NCBI RefSeq assembly: GCF_020509005.1
Contig: NC_063012.1
Coordinates: 5,208,001 to 5,272,000, forward strand
DNA length: 64,000 bases
Direction of reading: 5' to 3'
Source of the DNA: Fulvia fulva
Taxonomy: Eukaryota; Ascomycota; Dothideomycetes; Mycosphaerellales; Mycosphaerellaceae
Below the pieces are notes generated by a model. It saw only the letters and a program-made list of their open reading frames with translations, did no database searches and was not told the origin of the DNA. How positions within the stretch are numbered: position 1 is the stretch's first letter; every line of letters starts with the position of its first letter. The position numbers were made by a program, and so were the translations under genes. Below are positions 17,926 to 30,552 of this stretch, in pieces.

Positions 17926-19458
17926 AGGCTTAACGCTAGTACCTATCCTGTTCCTCTTCTTTATAGCGACGCTACTCCTAGCCCTAGAATCCTAGAACAC
18001 CGCTACGAGCGGCTTCGTAGACGACACGAACATCCTAGCGTAGTCTTCCTCGACTAAGGAGAACTATAGGCTACTAGAAGAGAAGCACAAGATCTACGAG
18101 GACTAGGCTAGGAGGTACGGGGCTCGGTTTGCCCTAGAAAATTATAATCTAATACACTTTACGCGCCGGCTACGGTTCTATAATATATAAGCTTCTATCT
18201 AGATATAGGGATATACGACTAACCCGGTAAACTAGCTTAGGATCCTTAGACTATAGGTAGACCCGGCGCTACGGTAGAGGAAGTACGTATAGGTAATATT
18301 ACGGAAAGCTAAACAGAATATAGCATTATACTAGAGGCTTACTACGTCTATATAGGGGGCGGACTTTTAGTAGTTACGACTTCTATATACGGCTATTATA
18401 CGGCTAGTCCTTACCTATAGTAGCTAAGTATAGTCCCTAGGTAAGAGGGCCTTCCTATTAAAGGGACTCGTCGCGCCGTTAGCGAAGATCTAAAACTAAT
18501 ACCTAAGGAAGGTTACCGGGGTATATAAGTCGATACTAATAAGAATACTTAAGTACGAGACTACTATACCGCCGATCGACCTATATATCTAGGGACTACG
18601 GACCTCCTACTTAGGTAAGTCGGTACAGTACCTAGTATAGAAGGTTATCGCTAGTATAGTCGTAAGGGCCCGCGAATTAGTACTAGCGTATAGGGGCATT
18701 CGACACGGAAACGAGCCGAACTACCGGGTAAGGGACGAATAGCTAGCAATATAATAGGAAGGTAAGAAATCGTTTATAGAGCAACTATAGAAAGAGAGGT
18801 AGAATAACTAGGTTGTAGGGCATAGTAGACGCCCTTAGCTAGCGGGACAACCTAAGGAATAGTTAGCTACGAAATCCGCGGTTAAGTACCCCCCGAAGCT
18901 TATCTACTACCGCCTTAGGAGGGTATAGAGTAGTATAGTAACCTAACTACGAAGCGAACATATCGGCCTCTAGGGGTACCTATTATAGAGGAAGGTTCTA
19001 GAATATATAAATACTAGCTACCCCTACGGCTATTACTCCTAGAACGTACGGTACGTACTCCTCGTCTATCCGAGGTAGTCGCTAGGAAGGGGGGAGTAGA
19101 TAGTAGAGGCGAGGAACCGGACGATTAGGGCACTTCTTAATAATATTAAGGACCTACGGCGTATTACGAACTAGATACTAGAGAAGGGCTAGCTAGAATA
19201 GTACCGCCTAGTAGGAGTAGTATAGGAAGAGAGGATACGGCGTAGCGCGACGAGACCGGCTAGGAGCGGGGGCTAACGGGGTAGTGATATAGACTACGTA
19301 CGTTTAGAGGGAAAGCTAATCTAGATAAGGAGAAGTCGGGGGCGGGAAGGGTTTTTATCTATTCGGGTTTCCCTTTATACATAATAATAGATATATACCT
19401 ATATAGGCCGAATAGGGTCCTAGAATAGGGGAATAACAAATCTATCTATCTATCTATC
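17926..19458 (+). pseudogene. LINE-B 3' part (RT, C-terminus, tail) within chimera copy 1, RIPed
   Basis: Starts at the equivalent of GIPQGSTLAPILF in LINE-B RT and continues to the end of ORF2, with stops in CpA/TpG contexts, then the 3' UTR and a run of TCTA units at 19441-19458. It is parallel to 55644-57171. Confidence 0.85.
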
Positions 19459-19476
19459 TAATAATGTCTAAGGCAG

Positions 19477-19809
19477 TATTAACGAGCTAAGGGCCCCCTT
19501 TAGACCCTAGAATTTACGCGTCGAATCTCGTTAACCTTTAACAGTTCATTACGTAGTAGGGGTATATAGGGGTACTACTAAGATATATATAGTTAGGAGG
19601 CGACCTTAGTAGGAAGCTAGGATTTACGAAGAATCTCTCTATAAGGCGAAGATACGGGAATCTAAAATTTTAGATTTATTATCTTCTTTTTTTTAGCATC
19701 ACTACGTATATTTTACGGCCCGCGGACCGATAAGTATATATACCTACGCGTAAGCTATTCCAAGGTCACTAGGCGCGCCCTTAGTAACTAGGGTAGTTAG
19801 TCGTCTATA
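19477..19809 (+). repeat. G4 5' LTR
   Basis: About 333 bp; aligns with 27081-27407 from tattaacgagc to gtcgtctata, with RIP-type and a few indel differences. The termini are degraded to TA. Confidence 0.8.
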
Positions 19810-19999
19810 TTTTAGTAGTTAATAAGGGGGGGGTTCAAGTATATACCCGGTAGCATTATTAGTATATTTTAGTAAAATCAAGGTTAAGGTCGACTCGAAG
19901 TCGAAATCTTAAGGTATTAAGGTACCTAAGGTCAAGGTTCTTAGTATTAAGTAAAGTAAGTATAACGTTACGAGTAAGGTTACGGTTACGAACAAGGTT

Positions 20000-22700
20000 A
20001 TAAGTTTTAGTTATATCTTTATCGAGGTTCGAGTCGTTTACTAGTATTAGAGCTGGCTAAGAGTTACTAGAAAGTCTAACGAAGGTATATAGGCCTTATA
20101 GGGAGGCTATAATCCTAGAAGGGATAGAAGACTCGGATAGCGGCGAAGATAATATCCCGGAGGCTTTAAGCTCTAATAAGAGTAAGGAAAGAGCACGACG
20201 AAATAACTAAGAAGAGGATGACTTAAATAAGGGTACTATAACGTTAGGAATGCCCTATAGTCCGGATGTAATAGTAGCCTTATTTAGCCGTCTTGCTATT
20301 ACTATAGAGAATGTAGGACCTCGCTTCCCTACTCTAGGGAGTCCGGAAAACCTCCTCTTTAATAGTAGGAACGCTACTAAATTCTAGGAGAGGTTCAATA
20401 ATCTTATAGACTAGTATCTACTAAGGCTATTAATTAAGAAAGACAACTTCTAGGGTCGTTTCGAGCGTAACTACGAGACTACTATCCGACGTTTAGTAAT
20501 AAGGTTAGAGGGATAGTAAGTAAGGCGGAGTACCTTTAGGAGGTCCTTCTTAGCTAAATTTTCGAGATTCAATACCTATTTAATATTAGTAAGTCGAGAA
20601 TATCTTGAAGAGATAGTCCGGGCCGAGAAAGGGAAAAGCCCTAAGGGATAGGATATAAAGGAGTTTATCCGTCTCCTCGTAGCCTCTAGTAACCTAATTA
20701 ATCCTAAAGACCTCGATAATAGCTCCCGTAGCCGTCTTCTACTTTAGGAGCTCCTAGAGTCAGTTACTAAGGCAGTTTATAAGAAATCTAGGCTCTATCC
20801 GAAGTAGCCTAAGAAGTTTCGGCGCTTTTAAAAGATACTAGACGAGGCGACAAGTATAGCTAATAGTAAAGAAGGATAGAAGGCCGTATATACAGACTTT
20901 CTACTTACTTTACTATAGCTTTATCGGTTAGTTATAAAGCAGATACCGCGCTTAATCCCTAAGATTAATATACTTAATAAAATAGCTATTTCCGCTACTA
21001 TCGACGATAACCTTATTTAGAAAATAGTAGAAATAACTATTCGAGCTTACTAACGAGGTCGCGCGGCGGAGGTTAGATCCTTTAACCCTAGCAAAAATCA
21101 AAGGTCTATATAACTAGAGAACCCCGATCGAGTGCCTAAATCGTAGATTTACTTAATATAGCGCCCGTAGTTATAGAACCGCGAGTAGTCTAAAGCGCTT
21201 AATAGGTACTATTATAACTATAGTAGTACGTAATATTAGGCTAATAGGTGCCCCGCGATACTATTCCTTATCTTATAAGGGTATGTCTTTTTAGCGACAA
21301 ATAACTAGTAGTACCTAGGAAAGAAGATCGATCTAAATCCCCCTAAGTTCAACTTCTAACGGGACTATAGCAAACCTAAGCTCCTTTATATACTTCCGTA
21401 GCTTAAGGAACACTATAGCCCGATTCTATTTAATAAGGACATAAAAATCTCTACGCTTCGGAAACAATAGATAGGTCGAGATTATACTAGTGTCTTAAGC
21501 GTAAAGCTTCCTAACTACTCTAAACCTCTACCTAACAACCGACACCTTATAGAATACGGCCCTTAAGATGTTAGATCTAGGTAGTAACTAACGGCCGCTA
21601 GTAGTTACTAGATCTAGTTTAAGGAAGAAGAAGAACCGGCTCTATAAGGGAGTAGGATTATAAACTACGACGAGGTTAAGGTCAAGGCCTACCTAATCTA
21701 GAGTAATAAATCTCGAGGTAAAGCTCTAGTAGGAATTATAAAGAACCCTAATCCTCGAACTAGGTCTAGTATATAGGTATTAAGAGAACGAGCCGAGGCC
21801 GCTAAAGCTATACGATAAGAACTCGAAGAGGAGATCCGGTAGGAAGAACTCGGTTAGTAGGAGGTAGAGATTATTAGAGACGCCGGTTCTAGGGCTAGTA
21901 GAAGCTAGTTAATAGTAGCGTTAGGGGAGACTCTTAGAAGAAGGACGCCTAAGCCTCGAGCTAAGTCAAGGCCTACGCCCTCGGAATAGCCGGTAGGGCC
22001 CGTTAATATCCTATTTATATAGCGTAAACGGCTATAGAATACGAAGACGATAAGGATTAATAACTACGTCTAATAGTACGGTATAGGAGATAGGCCCGTT
22101 ACTAAGGAGGAGGGAGTGACCTATTAGATTAATCAAATCCTTTAGGCTACGTTTCTAAACGTTAATACCCGGGACTAGTTTTGGTATAGTCGCTAGTTTA
22201 AGACTACCTTGTTTAGGAGAGTAGTAAATACCCCTAATCTATAGTCTAAGCTTACTACCGTCCGTAAGTTAGCTAGCTAAGAAGGGACTAAAGTCCGTAC
22301 GAGTTATATTACTACCTATAAAGACGAGGAAGAAGAGGCTAATAAAGAAGTCTTTCGGGATAATTATTAAGCTCGCTTTATAGGTGTGTTCTTAACGATG
22401 TTATATAGTAAGGATGCTATCCCTACCGCCGAGTTATATAAGAACATTAAAAAGATCGGTCTCTCTAGTATACTAGACGATTTTGTAATAGTACCTAGCC
22501 CTTAGGTAGTTACCGAGCTTAGGACTAGTAAATGTTAGACTCGAGCCTTACTTAACGAGGGATCTAAAGTCAATATCATTAGCCCGAGGATAGTATATAA
22601 GTTTGGCTTACCTATCGTACCTAGCGCCTACTTGTCCTTTCGAGGAGTAGGTCGAAGAGCGAAGTTTAAGGGGGTAATTTCAAAGCTTAATACTTAGGTG
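20000..22700 (+). pseudogene. gag: G4 Gag-region remnant
   Basis: Lies between the 5' LTR and the protease/RT part. Translation shows long, charged, stop-interrupted stretches without a motif I can name, so the Gag label comes from position only. Boundaries are approximate. Confidence 0.4.
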
Positions 22701-22999
22701 TTTAGTATATACTACTAGATCGACATGTTTGTCTCCGCTAATCTAGATTCGCCTACGATCCTTAGCCGCCCTTAGTATAGGAAGGTACGACTAATAGGCC
22801 GTAACTACGACGATAGATTATAGGAGGGAACAATCGCTAGTAGGAAAGGTGAAAGTGTAATGTTCACGGCTATTATAGGTACTAACAAGTGCAAAACTCT
22901 TTAAGAACTTCTATAGTCCTCGAAAAATACGAACGCGGGTTGATCTACGGTAGTTAACCCGCTATAAGCATTAGAAGTCCGGTTTTAAAACAAGTCCGC

Positions 23000-25900
23000 T
23001 TTTCGAGTCTAGTCGGGGAGACCTTAGTAAATATATTAGGGGCGGAGTGTTCTAATAATACGGCGCGTCGACATCGATAAGAAGGCATAACGAAGCTAAA
23101 ACCTAAGCCTATAGACACGACTATCTTTGACTACTTTAAGAATCACCGCGGCCCCGTATTATAACAAAGAGAAAATGTCCTCGACCTTAGCCCGTATTCG
23201 AAGAAATTGCTAGAACTACTCGGGAACCCCTAATACTTAAGCGCTAAGGTGACTACTAACGCTCTAGGAGAGTAGGTCATTATAAATATATACTCCGTAT
23301 AGGGCGACTAGTGTACGGAGATCCTGAAATAGGGCTAGATTAATAGGTAGGCTTAGAAACGAGACGTAGGGTTATATAGACCCGGTATTAGGATGCCGTA
23401 TATATTTACTATATATAAGCGAAAAGCTAATAAGAAAAGACCTATTAATATAAGCGTTTACGAGAGGCCTTAGTCGAAAGTAGATAGTGACATAGATTAG
23501 AAGCGGAAGGCCCTTTACTAGGAATCTCTAATACTAGTAGGGTAAGGCCCGTTCGATAGGAGGTATCTTATTAAAAAGTTCTCTAGTATCGAACGCGGCT
23601 CGAGGATTATACCTAAAAGGCTCGCTAGTATTAAGGTTAGTATCGCTCTCTCGGCTAGGGAAAGACAAATGTTTAATAAAATACTCTTTAACCGAGAAGG
23701 TGTCCTAGCGTAGGATTTCAGTTATATACGGTAGATTAGACATAATGTTATACCTCCTTAGAAGATTATAACGATTACGTATAAACCGTAGTAGGCGCGG
23801 AACATTCGGTTATACCTAAGCTTACGAGCGATTATAGAATAGATAATCCGGGCTTAAATTAAGAACAGAATTCTTAAGTATAGTCAAGGTGCTTATACGA
23901 ATACTTAGTTCTTAGTAGCGAAGAAGGTCGAGCTAAATAGCGAAGCTATACTATATAGGTTGATCAACTCCGCTATACTCTTAAACTAGGTAATAATAAG
24001 GGATACGAACATTCCCCTAGATACGGACGGGTTCTCGGAAGACTTTACTAGGTATAGAGTGGCCTCTTTAGTAGACTTGTTTTCGGGTTACGACTAGATT
24101 ACGCTTAACGAAAGTAGCCGAGACTTAACGGCCTTTATAATGCCTCTTAGGCTTATACGGTATATAAAGTTACTATAGAGTACGACGAACTTAGTTACTT
24201 AGTTCGTACGGGCAGTAACTAAGGTGTTAATAGACTATATTTCTTACCGAGCAAAACTATTTCTTAACAATATTGGCGTAAAAGGTCCTACTAAGGACTA
24301 TAGTAACGCTAAGGTAGAGCCTAGCCTTCGACGATAGGTCGTAGAACATATTATGTCCCTTAATCTTATTCTTACGGACCTAGAGAGGGCCGGAGCGGTA
24401 GTCGTAGGGGAGAAGTCGTAGTGGCTTTATAAGACCCTAAAGATCGTAGGCTATATTACTAGCCCGAGCGGCCGCTATCTAGATCCTAAGGTAGTAGCTA
24501 AGATCTTAGACTAGCTAACCCTAAAGTACGTAAAGGACGTTCGAGTTTATATTAGGACCTATATTTACTTCCGGATTTAGGTCCCCTAGTTCGTAATCGT
24601 CGCTCGGCTAATATATAAGCTTTTAAGGAAGGACGTCGAGTTTGTCTAGACTAAGAATAAGTAGTTCTCGAAAGAAAACCTAGTAAGATTCTTAGTACTA
24701 GTACTAGCGTTAGTGACTATTTCCTACGCCCTAGGAGCTAGTAGGATCTTCGTTTCTATTAACGCGAGTAGTATTAGGTAGGGTTGTATAATATCGTAGG
24801 AATTACTAGAAAATACTCGATAAAGATACCCGGTAAGGTATAAGAGCGGCACCTAGAACGTAAACGAGGCTAAGTACGATCTAGGAAAGCGGGAGTGCCT
24901 CGGAGTACTAAAGGGCCTTAAGAAGGTGTAGCGCTACCTCGTAGGAGTAGACTTTATCCTCGAAGTTAATACTAAAACGCTAGTATAGTAGTTAAATCGG
25001 CTAGTATCCGATATTCTAAACTCTATAATAGTAAGGTAGGTTACTTAGATCCGGCTATTTACCTTTAAAGTAAGGCATATTAATAGGAAGAAGTACTCCG
25101 GACCGGATATACTGTCTCGTAAACCACCTATAGCTAAGGAGCTTACGGAACCTAACGATAATATTAATAAGATAATTGACGACAAATTCTTCCGTTACGC
25201 CGAGCTAGTTAATACTTTCCCCGTTATTCTAGAGCGTAAACGACTTCTCGAACCCTAGTATAGTAACAATTCCGAGCTTATAGCTTATATTCTAGTATAT
25301 CGAATACGACCGGAAGGGGTCACCCGGGCTAAGTATCGAAACCTCGTTAAGAAGAGTCCTCGGTACTACTTAAGAGACAAGCTCTTGTTTTATTAGCGGC
25401 GAAGGGGTGCACCGATATAGCTAGTAGTAGACGATAATAATGCTTAGAAAGAGATCGTGATATACTATTACGAAAAGTATAGTTACCGGAGTATAGAGCT
25501 AGTATATAATCTTGTTACTAGCCGGTATTACTAGGAGGGCTACTTCTCCGACGTATCGAATTAGGTAAGGACTTATACTCCTTACAACTTTCGCGAAGGC
25601 AACTAGAGAGTAGGAGAAATACACTTATCGACTTAGTAGGTTATAGGAGAGAGGTAGTACTACGATCCCGTCTACGTATATAGAAACGGGTACTTACTTA
25701 TTGCCCGAGAAGCTCTAAGTAGATAGATTAAGGCAAAGGTCGTACGGAAGCCTCTAAATTCGGGGGCGATTACTAAGTTCCTATACGAGATAGTGTTTAG
25801 CCGACATAGATACTGCTATAAGATTATGCTTAATAACGCTAGTATTAACGAAGGGGGGGTAGAGAGGATACTTATTAGTATAGGTATTAAGTATATCCGG

Positions 25901-26560
25901 ATCTTACCCTACTATCCGTAGTTAAATATAACTATAGAAGTAGGACATCGACCTGTTCTAGCTATATTAGCTAAGCTTACTAAGAACACCTATAAGTCCT
26001 AGGAACGATAGATTGCTACGGTACTTTAGGCTAATAGAACTACGGTACCTAGAATTACGGGTATAACGCCGGCGGAGGTTCTATATAGCTATCGTACTAT
26101 TCTCCTAATCGAGGTGGAATACCTAATATAGGCGAACTATAAATAGGGATCTATTAGATTAACGGAGGAGCTGTTAGCTATTCGGGCGCGTTAGTTATAG
26201 GTACGGGACATAAGTCTTTAGGAGTTATAGTTACGAAGAGCAAGGCTTTATATCCTAAGTAAGGAATACTTCGATACTAAACGTAGTATTACCCTCTACG
26301 GGTTCTAGGTCGGAGATCTTATAGTCAAGTTCGACAAGCCGTATAAGGATGTCCTATCTAGAAAAATTGGGTACCGCTAGCTTAGGCTGTATCGTATAGC
26401 TAAGGTGTACTCGGGGTTTAGTATATACGTCCTCGAAGATCTTAATACTACGAGGTTAAAGGGGATATAAGCCCGAGAGAACCTAAAGCTAATCCTATAG
26501 TTAAGACCGGACCCGGAGCTTAATCTTTCTAACGCTAAAGACATTATAGCGCTAGAGGAT
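23000..26560 (+). pseudogene. pol: G4 Pol remnant (RT, RNase H, integrase)
   Basis: At about 24055-24200 the frame reads VASLVDLFSGYD and later DLTAFIMPL; at 24256-24290 it reads LFLNNIGVKGP, where the family has a DD catalytic pair. At about 24720-25120 an RNase H/connection segment is readable (SINASSI, KVRHINRKKYSGPDILSRKP). At about 25800-26300 an integrase core follows (VERILISIGIKYIRILPYYP, TGITPAEVLY). Stops occur throughout. The RT differs clearly from G1 and G3. Confidence 0.65.
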
Positions 26561-27080
26561 AGGGTTAATATCGAGAATGTCGAAAAGGGCGATCTTCCGA
26601 ACAAGAACAGACCTACTACGTCCGGATCTAACAACGAAGAGGATGACAATATACTTCTAATAGGTATTAATAGGGCTGCTATACTTCCGGAACTAGAATC
26701 TAAGCCGAAGAGACTATAGGTACGGCCTTATAACCTTACTACGGAGGAGATAGCCAAATTCACTAGGATTTAGGCTAAAGGAGGGATAGGACTCCGTTAT
26801 TTCTTTTTCTTAGGCTTCTAGTACCTAGTTTCTAGCGTGCTTAACCGATTTCTAGGCTATATCCTTGATTTAAGAGCAGGCTTACTACAAAGACTAGACT
26901 TTGACTTAGCCTCCTTAGCTCTTATAGAATAAACTTACGATCTCCTTAATAACTCTAGACTAACTGCTTAACTAGACGCCGGACCCGCCTTCTTTACGTA
27001 TAACTTATAGGTATAGTTTCTTGGTCTATATTAGCGTAGCGGAGGTGAAACTAGGGATAGTTTCGTAATAGGGGAGGATA

Positions 27081-27407
27081 TATTAACGAGCTAAGGGCCC
27101 CTTTAGACCCTGAAATTTACGCGTCGAATCTCGTTAACCTTTAACGGTTAATTACGTAGTAGGGGTATATAGGGGTACTACTAAGATATATATAGCTAGG
27201 AGGCGACCTTAGTAGGAAGCTAGGATTTACGAATAAATATCTCTATAAGGTGAAAATACGGGAATCTAAGAATTTCAGATTTATTATCTTTTAGGATCTT
27301 AGTATATATTTCACGGCCCGCGGACCGGCAAATCTATATACCTACGCGTAAGCTATTCTAAGGTCACTAGGTGCGCCCTTACTTACTAGGGTGGTTAGTC
27401 GTCTATA
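27081..27407 (+). repeat. G4 3' LTR
   Basis: About 327 bp matching the 5' LTR at 19477-19809; preceded by the purine-rich taggggagga. Differences are mostly of RIP type. Confidence 0.8.
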
Positions 27408-29517
27408 CTAGGTTACGTAATACTAAGTATAGCCTTACGAGGTGAACCGTAATAGATATAATAATAAGTCGCGAAGACCCTCCGAATCCCCGTTAACGAC
27501 CTCCTATAACTCGATACCAATTAACTCGTTAAGCTTATATAGGAGCCCGAGAGGGCCGTAGCTATCTACTTTATCCTACGGCGTACCGAGTAAGAGTATA
27601 GGAATATAATATAAATAGCGACTATAATCTACGAGTAATTAGGTAAAGTAGGGTAAGAGCTTAGAAGATAGAAGAGTTACGAGTAGTAGATACGTAACGA
27701 GTACGATATACTAGTTAAGGATCGCGATATATATAAGATATAGAAGGAGAATACTATTAAGTACCGCGACGCTTTCTAGAAGGACCTAGGTACGGTACGA
27801 GAAGAAATAGATTAGGCTAAGTAATAGCTTACTTAGGTCTAGTAGGAACTCGATAACCTAAAGGCCTAACCTAGAGTATCCTTAAGTATAGTAATAACCG
27901 CCGAGATTAGCTCGCTTACTATAAAGAACGATACCCTAAAGAAGTAAGCGAAGGAGGCACTTTAGTAGTTATCTAATAACGACTCGAAGATTAAGGCCCT
28001 CGAATTTGACCTTAATATATATAAGATAGAAGCCTAGACCTATTAGAGCGATATCGAGTAGCTTAATAAGTCGTAGTAAACTTAGGTAGATAACCTTAAG
28101 AAGTAACTCGACGACCGCCGAGGCCGCTCTTAAGTACGATCCTTACTATCTCGCGCTATATTATAGCGCCGTGCCCTATAAAACGGCCGAACCCTATCTA
28201 AGGACAAGAATAATAATAGTAGAGCTAGTAGAGCTAGTAATAAGGACCGCGGTAATAAGTACGAGGATAAGGTACCTCGCCGTACTACTAGAAAGAAAGC
28301 TAAGAAGTCTATACGTAAGCTAGATAATAGTAACGACTCCGATCTATTATCTAATAAGTTAGAGGAGGCCTCGGAGTCGGATAGCGATACTCGTACTTAT
28401 CGCCGTTCTTCTAAGAAGGAGCTAGTCTACGACTTCGAGTCTCTAGTTAAGTATAATCCGGACCTTAGCTAGCCCTTTAAGACTTAGCGTAGTATAGACA
28501 AGCCTAAGAAGTTTGTCGGTACTATTAATAGTAAGCTATCTAGACCCTCCCTCGAGAAGTTCTTCTCCGAGTTAGAGACTATTATCGACTATATAGTCTT
28601 CCGCGATAAGAAGGTAGTACTTAAGTTCGTATACGACTTACTAGCCTCGATAGGTAACGCCTAGGAGTTAGTTAGACCTAAGATCCCTACTATCTTAGGA
28701 AGCCTAACTAGTAGTAAGAAGACGTATAAGGGCCTTAACGTCCTAATTAAGGAACTCGCTAAGCGATATAGAGACCGTAACCTAGTTAGTAGGGCTTATA
28801 ACCGCCTAAATAATCTTAAGATAGATAATAAGGACAGCTTCTAGACCTTCTTCCCTAAGTAGCGCTAGGATACTAATATCCTAGGCCTTAAGGGTAAAGA
28901 TATAATAGATAATCTATAAAGTAAGCTAACTGTCCGCTACCTTAATAAGTATCTTAACTTCCGACTCTTAACGATAACTAAGATAATCGATAACCTCTAT
29001 TAAGTAGACAAAGACTTTAAGATCCTCGACGCCCTATACCCGCGCTCCGAGAAGCTAACGAACGATAAGAAGGATAATAAGAATAAGGACGGTAAGGATA
29101 AGGACGATAAGCTAGTAGGCTTAGGCTCGGGCTTAGGCTCTAATAAGCTAACCCGTAAGGCCTAGTCTACCCGTCCTAAACCTTTTAAGAGTAATCTCGG
29201 CGAGACTATAGACAAAGCTAAGAATACTCGTTATATACGTAAGAACCTCTATAAGAAATGTCGTAAGTATAGTTACCGTCTATAGTAGCGTACTTACGAA
29301 CTCTTTAAATACGAGATACTAGTACGTCCTAGTACTAACGCTAGCGGTACTACCGTTATACTACCGGCGGAAAATGCCTAGTCCGCTATTTAAGCGTACT
29401 AAGTAGTAGATACGAGGAGAAGAAGATACGATACGAGGAAGTACTACTAGTAGAGCCGCTAGAAGGGCTTAAGCTATTATTATATATTCTTAGGATAGTA
29501 GAAATAGAACATAACCC
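27408..29517 (+). pseudogene. gag: Gypsy G3 Gag remnant, RIPed
   Basis: An acidic/basic coiled-coil-like N-terminal part (27500-28150) is followed by a Gag core (about 28420-29040: KPKKFVGTINSKL, VVLKFVYDLLAS), a Lys/Asp-rich linker, and a degraded zinc knuckle at about 29250-29320 whose Cys codons are partly Tyr. The sequence is cut at 29518-29532 by the second chimeric element and continues after its duplicated target at 39314. Confidence 0.65.
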
Positions 29518-29532
29518 TATTATCGGCTTATA
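29518..29532. repeat. 15-bp target duplication of chimera copy 2 (left; right copy 39299-39313)
   Basis: tattatcggcttata is identical at both places, immediately before the shared 5' end gtcgacgacg and immediately after a LINE-B TCTA tail. Confidence 0.92.
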
Positions 29533-30552
29533 GTCGACGACGAGAATCACCTATACGTAGTGTTGGCTACGAACCTCTCGTCTAGCTACGAGAGAGCCAA
29601 GTATTCTTACGCTAGAGCGTCGTAGGCGCGACGTACGCGTAACGTAGGCGAAGCCGCGGCGAATAGAGGACTACTAGTAAAACGGATATAAAAACTATCC
29701 GACGAGCGTATACTCGTATCGGGAGCGAGTCCCTCTTCTTTCTACGTATAAGAAGGGCGCGGAACCGTAGCCTATACGCTCGATAGGACACCTCTAGTAT
29801 AAGTATAGAATTTTCACCTCCGGAGACCGTAAACCGAGCGGGCTAAGCGACGAACATTAGACGAGCGGACTACAGAACAACAACTAAGCGGACTATATAA
29901 CGGCGTCGAGCGGACTACGAAACAATCTAGTGTTTACTAGCGGGCAATACGGTAGGTAGGTAGATACGCGACGAAGCCTATAAGGGCCTATTAAACACCC
30001 GGTATAGGAACGAGGGTCTTGCCTAAGGTACTACCTATCCCGCTACATAATGCACCTAGTCTGATATAGTAGATTACGACGAGGAAAAGACGATAGCCTA
30101 AGTAAGGAAAAGACGGCTATTAGGACGGGGAAAAGACGTATAATATAAGTGGATTAGTTCTATAATCGGGGAGGATCGAGGGCAGGGTAATAAGGAACTT
30201 TATATTAGTTAGTAGGTAGAAACGTAAGGAGTACGCTACCCGGCGTAGTATATGCCCCGAGCAAACCTACGAGGTATAGACGGCCGCTTTCTAGAAATAG
30301 GCTACGGTAACGCGAAGGGCGTCAAAACCTATAGCGTAGTATATACTAGTAGCGACGGCTAATACTATCTATATAGCCCGAGAGGACGGATACGTATATC
30401 GGTTAATAGAGAGTACTAAAGTACTTAGGCCTATAGAGGTAGATATTAGCTTAAGGAGTAAATAGGAAGGGAGGGCGTAGAGAGAAGCTTTTACTCCGGG
30501 CTAACCTCTTAAAACGAGGCTATACGGTAGTGCTAGATAAGTAGGAAAGCGC
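29533..30552 (+). repeat. 1020-bp anonymous 5' block of the chimera, copy 2
   Basis: Gap-free match in length (1020 bp) to 16592-17611, with RIP-type differences. No coding similarity recognised in any frame. Contains one copy of the 233-bp segment (29699-29932). Confidence 0.88.

Larger units (their letters stand above)
16592..19458 (+). mobile_element. Chimeric retroelement copy 1: anonymous 5' block fused to LINE-B 3' end (MINE-like), RIPed
   Basis: Bounded by a perfect 15-bp duplication, taataatgtctaagg, at 16577-16591 and 19459-19473. The first 1020 bases (16592-17611) match 29533-30552. About 300 further bases follow, including a second copy of a 230-bp internal segment. From about 17926 to 19458 it is LINE-B from mid-RT through ORF2, the 3' UTR and the TCTA tail. 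LINE-type duplication and tail show it moved by target-primed reverse transcription. The layout recalls MINE of Magnaporthe, where the WEIRD sequence is fused to MGL LINE 3' ends by template switching. No open frame survives. Confidence 0.85.
19477..27407 (+). mobile_element. Ty3/gypsy LTR retrotransposon G4, RIP-degraded
   Basis: Direct terminal repeats at 19477-19809 and 27081-27407 start tattaacgagctaagg (probably TGTTAACG before RIP). A purine-rich tract precedes the right one. Between them lie long Gag-like sequence (roughly 20000-22700) and Pol (roughly 23000-26560), all on the plus strand with many stops. No clear 5-bp duplication: the left flank is ggcag, the right flank begins ctagg. 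Confidence 0.8.

Noticed and set aside
26377..26649. 90-codon minus-strand open frame in the G4 region
   Set aside because: Antisense to the readable integrase C-terminal remnant; Ser/Leu-rich, no motif; chance opening in CpA-poor sequence, where TGA stops are rare.
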